Assembly: GCF_022201045.2 (NCBI RefSeq)
Contig: NC_068560.1
Span: forward strand, 34,001,001 to 34,065,000
Length of the DNA stretch: 64,000 nt
Direction of reading: 5' to 3'
Source: Citrus sinensis
Lineage: Eukaryota; Streptophyta; Magnoliopsida; Sapindales; Rutaceae
Below are positions 12,177-24,216 of the stretch, piece after piece. A program made the translations under genes and the position numbers. Under the pieces are notes generated by a model, which ran no database searches, was not told where the DNA came from, and was given only the letters and a program-made list of their open reading frames with translations. Each line of letters opens with the position of its first letter. Within the stretch, counting starts at the first letter, position 1.

Positions 12177-12247
12177 ACGTGTAACGTGTTACTACGTGGA
12201 TGCGCCGACGTGGAAATAACTTAGCTCAACCTGCAGCCAGTTATAAA
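12177..12247 (+). promoter_or_regulatory. Probable LAZ1-like promoter: ACGTG cluster, GCCGAC core and TATA box
   Basis: Four ACGTG cores occur within 36 bp (12177, 12184, 12194, 12208). The last overlaps a GCCGAC DRE/CRT-type core (12204-12209). A TATAAA follows at 12242-12247. ACGTG cores are bound by bZIP/ABF and bHLH factors and GCCGAC by DREB/CBF factors. Downstream, TCTCAG|GTGTGA at 12576-12587 looks like a 5'-UTR splice donor, so the start codon at 14393 would lie beyond a long leader intron. Promoter assignment is inference. Confidence 0.5.
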
Positions 12248-12269
12248 ATAAAAGCCACACCTCGGTCAC

Positions 12270-14392
12270 AGACATCACTACCGTAGCCTAACACCTCACC
12301 AAATCCACTGTACCATCCCAAGGAGTAACCAAAATCAACGGATCGTATCTCGTCTGTGGTCGCCACTAATCCACTCTTACCGTGAGGATAGCAAATTCAA
12401 TTGTACAAGAAAACAAAAACCTATGTACGTTCCACTTTGCCAACCGCCTAAGCAAAAATCAGTTTACTTCCGTTCCCTCGTACTACGCGCAACGCAAAAT
12501 CCGATTTTTTTTTTCTAATTTTTCTCATTTTCGCGGAAAGTAATCGCTCTAAAATTTTCCCGGGAAAATTTTCAATCTCAGGTGTGAAACTTAACCGTGC
12601 TTTCATTTTCTTTTGGCATTAAATTAATCGAATTATTTGGCGGCTTAACTTATTTATAATGTTATGTTCGAGTTCTCCAGGTTTAGGGTTTTGAATTTGA
12701 TTGCTTAACTTTTCTGGATGTGTGTGTTTTTTTTTAATTAGGTTCAATTTAAGTGGTTGAGGATTTATTATTAGATTCTAAGATTGTTTTTGTTGACGAG
12801 AAAGCGAAGAGAATAGAAAATATTGGAGGAACTTGGGTTTTGTGTGTTAGTTTGTTATGTATTTTTATTTTTACTGTAATGCAGCTGAAGTAAGCTCAGT
12901 GTTTGTCTCAAGTTCAGTTTCACAGGGTTTCTACTTTCATTTGACTCAGTTTTTGGTTCTATATGTTTTCTTATTCATTATTAAGTTCATAGTAATTGAG
13001 TATTTTATGGTAAAGTAGTGCAAACGTCTCTGGTGGAAGAATAATGATTAATGTGAGTTCTTCGTAGGTAAGATAATTAAACCAATAAACTTATGGACTA
13101 ATCTCTTCAGATGGTCCTGTATAAAGCTCTTAAAGGTTAATAAATTATGCAAGACAGAAGGTTTGAGATGAACTTGCCAATGATGAAGCCTAGTGTATTG
13201 TTTTATCTAGAAAGAATCTTTTTTGGTTTCTTTCTGAGGTATCTTTCTGGTTAACAAGTTGATTATTGATTTCAATGGGATTCATGGTCTCATCTCATTA
13301 TTTACTGTGGGACAATCCTAGCACTGATAATTTTTTTTTCATGTGCTAACATCTTTTTCCCTCTGTGATTGCTCCTTCAACAAGGTTAGGACATGTTTTC
13401 CTGAGGCTGGTTTTTGGTAGTTATTAGATATTTTTTGACAAAAAATTATGAGGGTTGTTTGGCTGAGGAACCATCTATGGAATTAGATTGGGCTGAGGGT
13501 AGTTGCCGGTTAGGTTTTTCGTTTTGTCAGGGCTTTTAATTCTTGATGGTGACCGATCGATTTGGATATTGTTTGGATTAGCAGATCACCATCCTAGATT
13601 AACCAATACTAAGGATAGGCTTGTGATGTACACAAACGAACTCACATAGACAGAGGGGAATAACAGCTGATGATCAATTTGTCAATGATAGAACAAAAAT
13701 GGATGTATAAAAGCTGATTAAAAAGTGCAAGGTTTTAAATTGAACTTGAAGGGGTTTAGGCTTAAAAGGCCATGGTCTAGGGCTTTTTCCCTGAGCCTTA
13801 CTCCAATAAATGTGTTTGCTTTTCTTACCCATTAAATAATTGAAAATGATGTGGGTTGCTGGCGTGCTTATTTGTTCATAATTTGGTTTAGTTGCTAATT
13901 TTATTTTATTGGAGTTGATGCATACTTTGTGGTGAGACAGACGGGTGCAAAACATATACGTCATGGCTACTGTTTTTCATTATTGGTCACGAGTAATATA
14001 CATATTCAACAGTGTGATATACCGACAGGTTTGATCATAATTATTTGTTTCCTGTTACGTAATGCTTTGACAAATGTTATCCCGTGATTTTTGCCAGCTT
14101 ACTACGGTTCTTTGACTTGCTTAATTTTCATGACAGGTTTCCTGGTTCAATCATTCTTCCTCTATTTAAGACTGTGCTTGTGGTCATATATGATTCATAA
14201 TAGTTTGAAAGAACCATTGGAGCACAAAGGAGGTTTGATTTCCCATGAAATATGGTAATTTGAGTGGAGGAGTTGTTTTCTCACCTTGATTGAAAGGAAA
14301 AACAGTTCCGACATGGGGTCTTGGATGAGTAGAATATAGCCGCGATCAAGCATATTGAAAAGTAAACAGAATTCATCACTTGGATCTGCTCA
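12270..14392 (+). other. Probable 5' leader exon and long leader intron of the LAZ1-like gene
   Basis: No protein-coding content was recognised between the TATA box and the ATG at 14393. The sequence turns T-rich after 12581, as in plant introns. A leader exon of about 12270-12581 followed by a roughly 1.5-1.8 kb intron is the simplest reading. The acceptor was not fixed; TTTTTGCCAG near 14097 is a candidate. Confidence 0.45.
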
Positions 14393-17391
14393 ATGGGATG
14401 GAGGGGCATTTTATATGTTTTATTTTTTCTTCTCACTGTGGTCGAGTCATCGAGCAGGTCATTTAAAATTTGGTTACCCACTGTGGGTGCTGAATCAGAC
14501 TCTGTCGTAGCCTACAGCTGGCCAGTTTTCACTGCAAGCTTATTTGTTCTTGTTGCTCTTATACTCTCCACGTATCTAATCATCGAACATTTAGCTGCGT
14601 ATAATCAACCTGAGGTTCATGCTCACAATCCTTTTGTTGTAGTCCAGGTTTTCGTTTCATATTGTATATTTTTGGTGCTCTCATATTTCTTCTATTGAAA
14701 AAATGAGACAGCCTCATCTCCTTCAATTTCGCCGGCAGAGGTTCCTTCAGAACTGATCATTACAATTTGGATGTTTGATTTCAGGAACAGAAGTTCTTGA
14801 TTGGACTCATTTTGATGGTTCCCGTTTATGCACTTGAATCGGTATAAAAAAATGAAACAGCCTCACCACATATAGGTTATGTGCTTCTATTACTAAATAT
14901 CAGTGGACCAATAGTGAAGTGTGACTTATTCTTTGGGCAGTTTTTGTCACTGTTAAATTCAGATGCCGCATTCAACTGTGAAGTGATTCGGGACTGTTAT
15001 GAAGCATTTGCATTGTACTGCTTTGAGAGATATTTGATTGCTTGCTTAGGTATTACAGGACGTACTTGATCTTGCTTGCTTTCTCTCATGTTCGGTTGGT
15101 AGAAAAATGTTTACTATCATAGTTATTAGACAACTAGCTGAAATATGCGTAAATACACTATACGTGTTTTCATAGTACAAGGCATTGTTTAATAATATGA
15201 ATAAAGCATTATTGTTTGGTAAGGCATTGTTTAGTAATATGAATAGAAGCCATATTTTGTGAAGAATATCAATACCATGATATGCACGACTTAAATGTCC
15301 ATGTTACAATGCTCTGTTTTACTTAAAAGAAATGATTTAAAATAATAATGTGCAGATAAACATCAAAGTTCGTTGATAAACTAAAACAGAGAGGCTATCC
15401 TGATGTATGTTACTTCATCTCTTCAATGGCAACATGACTCAGTTTATATTTCATGTATGATGCACATGTCACCCATGCATTATGTGCCCATTTTCATATG
15501 CACAGAAGACATTTTAAAGATTATGCCTTTGTGCTTTGGAAATAATTTTCTGTCAGAGGTTACTTGCATTATTTCCCCGCTTCCATTTTGTTATTCTTCT
15601 TAAAATAGGCATCTCTTAGCTAATATCTTATTTTTCTATTTCCTAAAATCAAATGTGATAGTCATTTGAATATTGATAAAAGTTTAATTTGAATATTGAA
15701 AAAAGTTTTCTTTCTGACCTGACAATAATGCTGTGTACAGGTGGAGAGGAAAGAACAATTGAATTCATGGAAAGTCAGACGATAATTAGTACCAGCTCAC
15801 CTCTTCTGGAAGAATCATATACCTTTGGAGTTGTAGAACATCCTTGTCCACTGAATTGCATTTTAAGGGATTGGCGACTTGGTCCTGAGTTCTATAATGC
15901 TGTAAAAATTGGCATTGTTCAATATGTATGTGTTTACTATTCAGTAGAAAGTTATGTTGTCAGATCTTTCTTTCTTTCCACCTTTTCTTTTCTTTTTGGT
16001 TTTTGTGGCTATCAGGTAGTTAATTTCACATTTACCTTGCAGATGATACTGAAGATGATCTGTGCTTTGTTAGCAATGATTCTTCAAACTTTTGGGGTTT
16101 ATGGAGAGGGGAAGTTTGAGTGGAAATACGGGTAAAGGGTCCTTAATAATTCTTTTTGAATCTCATACGCAACTGCTTTTTAAGTGTAAGGGGAGGCTTT
16201 GCTTTTTGAGTGCAGTTGCCCCTAGTATAATATTAAAATTTGATTCATATAAACGCTCCCACTTCTCTACCATCATTAAAACTAGTACTATGCGTTATTA
16301 TCATTGTTGTTATCCGCATGACATGTTTATTTGCTTGCAGATATCCATACTTGGCAGTTGTTCTTAACTTCAGTCAGACCTGGGCCCTATATTGTCTTGT
16401 ACAGTTCTATTCTGTCACTAAAGACAAGTTGGAACCAATTAAACCATTGGCCAAGTTTCTGACATTCAAGTCTATTGTATTCCTGACTTGGTGGCAAGGT
16501 ATTATTGTTGCATTTCTTTTCTCAATAGGAGCTTTCAGAGGCTCGTTGGCTCAAGAATTGAAAACTCGAATTCAAGACTACATCATCTGTATTGAGGTAA
16601 GTAGTTTATATATTAGCATTGGTGGTTAATTCAATCAGGACTGTTCATCCATATTTTATTTGAATTTCTGATAGTTTTAAAGGGCTATTATTGTTAGAGG
16701 TTCTTATATCAAATCCGTGAAACAGATGGGGATTGCTGCTGTAGTGCATCTTTATGTCTTTCCGGCAAGACCTTACAAGCGTGGAGAAAGATGTGTTCGT
16801 AATGTTGCTGTAATGACTGATTATGCATCTCTGGGAACACCTCCAGATCCGGAGGAAGTTAAAGACTCTGAAAGAACAACAAAAATGCGCATTGCTCGGC
16901 ATGATGAGAGAGAAAAACGTCTTAACTTTCCACAGAGTGTTCGTGATGTGGTCCTTGGTAGTGGTGAAATTGTGAGATAGTTCCTCTCTCCCACTTTTCT
17001 TACTCACTGCTGTGCTTTGGTTTTTGGTAACTGCTTTTGAATGTTTTCCTGTGCTTTCATCTCTGTTTAATAACTTTGCATTTGTCATCTGCTCTCATAG
17101 ATTGTTGATGACATGAAGTACACTGTTTCACATGTTGTCGAACCGGTTGAAAGGGGAATTGCAAAAATTAACAAAACCTTCCATCAGATATCAGAGAATG
17201 TGAAACGACATGAGAAGGAACGAAAGAGAAGCTCTAAGGATGACAGTTATCTTATCCCTTTGAATTCATGGACAAGAGAATTCTCTGAAGTTCAGGATCA
17301 TATTCCTGAGGGCAGTTTTAGTGACAGTAGTATCTCCAACGGGAAAAGACAGCACTACCAATCCAAAGCATCAAGGACTAAAGGCGGTTAG
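14393..17391 (+). CDS. LAZ1-family transmembrane protein (DUF300 / Ost-alpha-like)
   Basis: DUF300 proteins are multi-pass membrane proteins related to organic solute transporter alpha. Arabidopsis LAZ1 and LAZ1H1 act at the vacuole membrane and in cell-death and brassinosteroid signalling. Exons: 14393-14647, 14785-14841, 14941-15049, 15741-15925, 16043-16131, 16341-16596, 16726-16971, 17101-17391, total 495 residues, close to LAZ1H1. It has an N-terminal hydrophobic stretch, then several membrane helices (around VFTASLFVLVALILSTYLII, FLIGLILMVPVYALES, LAVVLNFSQTWALYCLVQF, IVFLTWWQGIIVAFLF and IAAVVHLYVFPA). Family signatures are RDCYEAFALYCFERYL, FMESQ and EHPCPLNCILRDW. The C-terminal tail is long, hydrophilic and Ser/Lys-rich. 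Start is the first in-frame ATG (MGWRG). LAZ1H1 is the closer relative by length; I did not separate paralogues. Confidence 0.93.
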
Positions 17392-18462
17392 ATGATGTTC
17401 ACACTCTTTTTTCTCCTTTTCTTACTTAGTTCAGGAGCACTATGACATGATTTTCAGGCAACATGGATATACTTTATTTGGTAAGTATACAAAATAAAAA
17501 TGGAAAAGTACGCCGGGGTGGTGGGGGGGGGGGATTCTGAAAATTTCCTACTCTATTATTGGAGGCTTGAGCCTTTCGTGATGTTTTGTATTTCTAGGTT
17601 GAAGAACAGACTTTGCTACTAGGTTCCAAACAAAGAAAATGTACAGCAAAATCTCTAACAAACACTGCCGAACTAATGGAATTTTGATTCAAAAAAATAA
17701 AAAAATAAAAAAGGTTTGCTGCAGAATGTGGTGCTGTGCAAAAGCTTTTAGCTTAGGAGAAGGTATAGATGATGACATTGAGTTTGTTTGCAAAATCGTA
17801 GCATTGTCATTGTAAAGTAATTTCTTAATGCATGATGACGATGACTATTTCGTTGCTAGCCACTGGAAGCTGTGTAGTTTTTGCATGATATGCTCTGAAT
17901 GTGGTCCACTTGTGTGTTTGGGACTTCGGGAGTTCATTGTATTTGTTTGCCAAAATGAAAGGATCAGGGCCTGATATACATGTACATTATACTAGATATT
18001 CGAACACTGTTTGGACAGAAAATGCTTTGTATTCACATAAAAATGCGAGGAATGTAGCAATGTTTTAAATTTTTATGAGATAAATCAATTTTAGTGAGCA
18101 TGTAATTAAAATTTTTAGGTGTGTTCAAATATTAATTAGTAAAACTGATTATCCTCATCATACAAATGAAAAGCATAGACCAAGGTTTGCGCAACCTTTA
18201 TATGCATAAACCAATAAATATCCAATAAACAAAAAAGAAGACATTTTTTAAGTAATAATTCAACTATCCTTGACGAAAAAAAAGGGAAAAGAGAAGTGAA
18301 AAAGAGGCAGGGGCCATGTTGGGGTATAAGAAAGCGAACGAGGGTAAGACTGTCCATCTAAGACCGTTAAGCGGCGCTAGGGTTTTGCGCTTGGCATAAG
18401 TATTCGTATATATATACACACACTGACGGGATGCCTCTGAAGCCCTGTATCACCTGCAAATC

Positions 18463-18509
<47 letters not shown>

Positions 18510-20258
18510 GTCTCTCATTCTGCAGAAATTTATAATTGATCTTTGAAATATGTAGATGGTAGTAGGATGAATGAAGGAAATATAAGGGGAGGGGGCTGTG
18601 ATGAAGAAATAAAGAAAGTCATGCACCACGCTGAGTGATTAAAAGTGTGCTGATAATTCTTTCACACCCATTTTTAATCTGAGCCCTCTTCTTCTTTCAA
18701 CTTGAAAAATCCTTTTTTTTATTTTTCTTTTCTTAATATTTCACTAAAAAAATACTAATTAAGTAAAAAAAAAGGAGTCAAGTGATGGGATCTTCTTTTA
18801 GAAGATCGAACCATGATGCGGACCGTACAGCATTTTTTGCTTCTGGGGATAATCTTTGGTTTCTGATGGCTCCTTATTTTTCTCTTTTTTTTTTCCTTTT
18901 TTATTTAATATATTTTCTCCTTCGTCATTTTTTAAAATTTCTTGCAAGTTTTCATACCACCTCATCGTCTCTCTTTCTTTTTCTTTTTTTTTTTGGGTTG
19001 GGAAGAGTCGGTTCAGTGATTAATTTGATAATCTTAAGTCTTTTGCACAAAATAAAGGCTAATCTGATATTTCCTTTGATTTGATAAACAGCGGCAAATT
19101 GTATAATTATTGGATATACTAAATAACAATATTGTGCTTTAGAAAAAAAAAATTTACGGACCAAAAATTTCTTCGATGGGCTAGAAGGTCCAAAGTTTTA
19201 AAATTGGGCCGTAATGGGCTTTTGGCGAGACCAGACCAATGGATCTATTTTTCCCATATTGTATAATTGATTTGTGATTGTAATAAACATTACAGTGTTC
19301 TATTAATGTACGGCAACATTCATGAGACGATCACTATTATTTTTCCTTTTTTTTGAAAAAAAATTATATATATATAAATATATCCACATTGGCCGGAGCG
19401 AGCCAGCAACCTTTTCGGACCATTTATATAAATCAGAGATGTTGAAAGCGAAGGACATCATTTTTTTTCCCTCTTAATTTTTTATCCGTAGATTCCAATT
19501 GCCTGCACAAACGGGTCAAACTTGTCGTTTAGGACTTTTAGTAATATTCTGTTGGTGTTGGGTTTATGGATATGAAGGATGCACATGCGCTGGCCAAAAA
19601 CACTCGCTAAAATTTGAAAATTTCTGCAGAGAATCATACCGCCTCTAGTTTCTTATATTCTCTCAAATAATGACATATACTGTATATTTGTACCAAACAG
19701 GTCCATAATAATTAATAATAACCAAATACCCGTGGCTTGACGAATAGAGTCTTGACACTATTTTATACAACCAAATATAAATGGCTGGCTAATTAATTTC
19801 AGTAAAAAATATATATATTTATATATAACGTATGTGAATGAAAAAAAAATTGGGTGGAGATAAGTATTTATTTTGTTGATTTTTTAGTGGAGTAAATATG
19901 TTTCTAATATTAATGAGAATAAAAATACGAGCTCTGCTATAATAAACGATGCCAATAAATATACTCTCTATCTATATACACACACACACACACAGTAATA
20001 ATTAATGATAATAAGACCCCATGACCCCGGAGCGAAAATAAATCTTTCAACTACTACTACATTGGCAAATGGCAGCTTAGTCTCCGATTGACAATTGAAT
20101 AAATAATAATTTGTCCGATGTTCATTTTGGTCACCAACTATTGGCTGTACTAGATGGCATCGTAACTAGTCTCAATATATATACAACCCCATTTCAGCCA
20201 TAGAAATTTGGGACCCAATTTACAATAATTGATCTTCTTATTCTCAGAGGCTGGTGAG
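17392..20258. other. Intergenic region, no gene recognised
   Basis: Contains the LAZ1-like 3' UTR (with an 11-base poly-G run at 17523-17533), a long CT microsatellite (18465-18508) and AT-rich DNA with T-rich tracts. Reading frames at 18782-19084 are low-complexity Phe/Leu runs from T tracts. The promoter of the next gene probably includes the TATATATA near 20175. Confidence 0.6.
18465..18508. repeat. (CT)22 microsatellite
   Basis: Uninterrupted CT dinucleotide run. CT-rich tracts are common in plant 5' regions, but no gene start is evident beside this one. Confidence 0.97.
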
Positions 20259-21556
20259 ATGGCGTCTCCGAGCTTCAATGGAGACAAATACCGTTCTTAC
20301 TTGCACGGAGAGGAAGAAAAAAATACCAAGTGGAGATTTGGTTCTGCTCCAAACTATGACGTCGTCGACAAGCTCTTTGAGGAAGGCAGAACCAAGGTGT
20401 ACAAATTAAACTTCTCTTTACATGCATATTTAGATTAGCTAATTAACGTCTATTTATCCATGTATACGATCTCTCTATTTCCTTATCTAATTAATTTTCC
20501 ATCTTTTTTTGATGGAAGGTGTGGCCTCCGGGATCACTTGAGGAGAAGGTACAAAATCTTGTCAAGACTTGGGAAATGGAAATGTTCCATAAAACATGTT
20601 TTGAAGACTACAAATCAGTGGATCCAAATAACTACACTTTCAGCCTCAATGGTTAGTATTGTTGATGAGTACACCTTTTCAGTTAATTTTGGTACATCAC
20701 GTTCCATATAAAGATTTATTTGGTAGACACTTGTTCGGGGTACGTACTAGTTGATATACTCTTGATTAGATTTCCTGTAGCAGCATGTAGGAAGTTTCGA
20801 GTATAATCAACTCATTCAATATGTAACTTATAATAATTTTCAATCATTCATCCACCCATATTTGGTTTGGCAACTAATAATTTTATTCTACACGACACCC
20901 TCATAAACTCTTGATTAGATAGCCTAGTGGGTTCATATATATATGTGTGTGTGTGTGTGTGCGCGTGCGCGCAGGAAGGAAACCGATAACATTGGAAGAA
21001 AAGCGGAAGCTAGGTGGAGGGTACAATTCCTTCATGCAAACATCCTTGCCGGAGAAGTATAGGGGCTACAATCCGGCAGAAGAAACCGTAGAGTCATCTC
21101 ATATTGCTTTCACGAAGGCATTTCCAAGAGGGTTTGCTTTGGAAGTTGTCCACGTTTACTCAGGGCCGCCGGTGATTGTGTACAAGTTCAGGCACTGGGG
21201 TTACATGGAGGGTCCTTTCAAATCCCATGCTCCAACTGGAGACTTGGTGGAATTTTATGGCATTGCCATTTTTGAGGTATATATATATATATATACATCG
21301 GCTATTACTACTATACGTACAACCAGCTAATACACTAGTACAATTACAGTTGTGATTCTTAACATCTTTTTGGTTTTTTTTTTTCTGGCGGAACTAATTA
21401 ATTAATTAATAGGTGGATGAACAAATGAAAATCGTGAAAGTGGAGTTCTTCTTAGACCGTGGAGAATTGCTCGGAGGGCTTATGAAATTGAAAGGTGATA
21501 ATAGCTGCGGCGAAGAGGAGGCCTTGAGCTGCCCTTTCTTGAGAAGCACCGGGTGA
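20259..21556 (+). CDS. Pathogen-related protein (SnoaL/NTF2-like fold)
   Basis: Member of the small plant 'pathogen-related protein' family first described from barley. These are soluble NTF2-like proteins induced by pathogens, with no known enzymatic role. Exons: 20259-20396, 20519-20651, 20975-21276, 21413-21556, giving 238 residues, the normal family length. Typical stretches are DKYRSYLHGEEE near the N-terminus, GSAPNYDVVDKLFEEGRTK, VWPPGSLEEKVQNLVKTWEM, SSHIAFTKAFPRGFALEVV, VYKFRHWGYMEGPFK and FYGIAIFEVDEQMKIVKVE. No signal peptide was seen, so cytosolic location is likely. Start is the first ATG followed by family-like sequence. Oddity: the acceptor of intron 2 follows a (GT)n(GC)n microsatellite in place of a pyrimidine tract. 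Confidence 0.93.
20935..20970. repeat. AT/GT/GC microsatellite abutting a splice acceptor
   Basis: (AT)n, then (GT)n, then GCGCGTGCGC runs straight into the GCAG acceptor of intron 2 of the pathogen-related gene. Little of the usual polypyrimidine tract remains next to the acceptor. Confidence 0.9.
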
Positions 21557-24216
21557 AACTGAAATAATTAACCAGAACAAATAAAAACAATCACAAGAAC
21601 TGGATACTGGATACGAAGGGTTTTCCACTCTTGATATATGCTTTATCCCGTATGTGTATGATTGAACCAACTTTTTTTTTTATTTTTTTTATTTTTTTTA
21701 TTTTATACGAAGGGTCTTTAATGAATAATAAAACTCCAAATAAAAATATGAGTGGTTGTTATAGTTTAATGAGATCGCTCAGTTGTTATATTTAAACCTA
21801 CGTTACATTACTTTTTGAGATCTCAACCCACGTTACTATTTGACCTGACTACTACTTGTAAATGCTTTTTTTTTTTTTTTTTTTAAATTATCCCCAACAA
21901 AACTCGCTCTCTCATTTCTTTTATTTTTCCTTCGATTACGTGATCGGTTGTTGAACAAGAACAAGAACCCTCGTTCTGATGATGGATTCATTCGCTATTT
22001 AATCAATAAATTATGGAAAGATAATAAAGTTTGGATCACCAGATTTTCATAATTTTATCAAACAAGGACAGATAGCTGCATCAAGTAGGTCCTGACCAAA
22101 ATAATTTATACATAGCTGATCTTTTGACAGTCACACACACTCATATAATTAATTATTAGTACATGTGATAATTTAATATTAAAAGGGTATTCCAGTCATT
22201 TTAAATATATAATTCACTGGTTATCAAATAAACAAACGCCGTCGTTACTGAGAGAAAACTTGAAAATTTAGGGACTAGGATGTTATTAGCTTAAATTAAT
22301 CATTCAAGTCTCAACCACCTCATTATTCTTTAAAATAATAATAATAATACTAATAATCAACCACGCCAGCGGTAGCTTGAGCTTGGCCTATAATAATTGA
22401 TTTTGATAAAATTGTTTGTCGTCAAATATCATGTTTGTCATTTAAGTAATTTAAGATTTTGGTTGATATTAAAATTGGACAATTGTATTATAAAAAATAT
22501 AATATTAAAATATTTAATAGTATTAATTATTATAGTTTAAAAGTTTAATTAGTTTGATCAATCACTTATATAATGAAAAATTTATAATAATTTTATTATT
22601 TTTGTTAAAATATTATTTAAAATTTATATTTATTATACATAATTAACTTTTATTTTTTAATTATAATTTTTTATCTACAACACTTTAGATTAAAAAGCAC
22701 AATACTTTAATACCAAACAAAATATAAGTATGTCAGACTTTTTCAACTTTCCTGATACCACAATATTTTTTATATTTAGCTTTTTTTTATTTTTTTATAA
22801 TTCAGTATTTTCCAACTTACATAGGAAGAAGTGCACCACACAGTTCAATGCATATGACCATCTTCATGTCTACTTCGAAAGAAGATGGCATCTTCAGATG
22901 ATGATGTTGGAGTAGAACAGAGAGATAAATATCTTTCCCTCTTAGTCCTTCTTACAAGCAAATGGAGAGATGAATCTTACAAAATGGAGATGAAGAGTAG
23001 AAACAGGCAGGCGGATGAAGAGAAGAAAATTGTGATGGTAGGGTTCTTTTATGATCGTGGTGAGATGCCAGGCGGTCTCCTGAAGGGTACTAAAATTGAT
23101 AGCTCTGCCTTCTGCTGAAGAAGCATCTTCAAACTGTCCTTCTTCTGAAGAAGCATCTTCAAACTGTCCTGTCCTCAGAAACACAGGCTAGCTGAAGTAG
23201 CAACATCAAACTCTATATGATCTTTGCAAATGTGTAAACAATAAATTCTCATACTTGCGACTTCAGGATGATCTTTCAGATGGAATTTTAGACCAGCCGT
23301 TATGCTGTTCTTATATGAATCGTCACAATCCACAGATTTACACGTCATTGTCTCATAAAAATTACATTAAGCTATTAATATACTACTAATTCAACAAACT
23401 ATTATCCATAAAGGTCGAAACTAAAATACTCAATTATCAAATGGTCAAGGAAACTGTAAAGCACGTATGGATCGAAAACAAATCAAGAAGCATGTTCAGC
23501 TAGAACATTAAAATGAACAGGGCTCGGTGCAGTTATAACATGAACTCTGCTTTCTCTTACAAGACAAATTCCTCTTCTCTGTTCTTGTTTGTTGAGAAGA
23601 AAAGGAAGATGAAAAGAAAAGAAGAGAAACACCGTTTTCTTTAAACATAATTTGAATGAGAAGATAATGAAGAATGGAAACAATCATAAAGAAACAACTT
23701 CACCATTTAGCCATTCACTGCCATAAAAAATTTACAGTACATAAATGATAATAAGAATAAAGATGTTAATGTAAAGGTAAGGCCTTTCTTTCTTGGACAT
23801 TTTTCTTTCTACTTTGGAGATATGTTACTAGCACCTGTAAAAAAATCTTCCCCTACAATTTTCTCCTCTCTCCTTTTCTTTCTACCATAATGCCCCCTCC
23901 CCAAATAGGCCCTTAGCAGGAAAAAAAAAAAAACTTGGCCTAAAAAATTTTCAAGAAATTCATTGCCATGCATGTCCGGATATGAAAGCAGATTTCCTAA
24001 GCAACAAAAAATTCCCCCCAGTGCCTAACATCCAATAGCTAACACACTTGTCACTAAGCAAGTAGCTGATTATCAGCTCATCAATTCATCTATCTATATT
24101 ATGAAATGAACAAAAGAAAAATATATTCAAGAAAAATTATACTAATATAGGTCAAGCATCTGTTTTGTGGTGCAGGTTATCTTGTATATTGAGAGGTAAC
24201 ATACGGCAGTTTATGT
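21557..24216. other. Intergenic region, no gene recognised
   Basis: AT-rich, with long T tracts (21672-21703 and 21868-21884). A very AT-rich block (about 22400-22720) resembles MITE-like segments elsewhere in the window. A 30-bp tandem repeat lies at 23111-23170. Short frames on both strands at 22885-23184 overlap that repeat and are not recognised. Confidence 0.55.
23111..23170. repeat. 30-bp tandem repeat, two copies
   Basis: Copies at 23111-23140 and 23141-23170 differ at one base (TCTGCTGAAG versus TCTTCTGAAG). The unit length is divisible by three, so a reading frame passes through it, giving a repeated peptide on the minus strand. No family was recognised. Confidence 0.9.
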
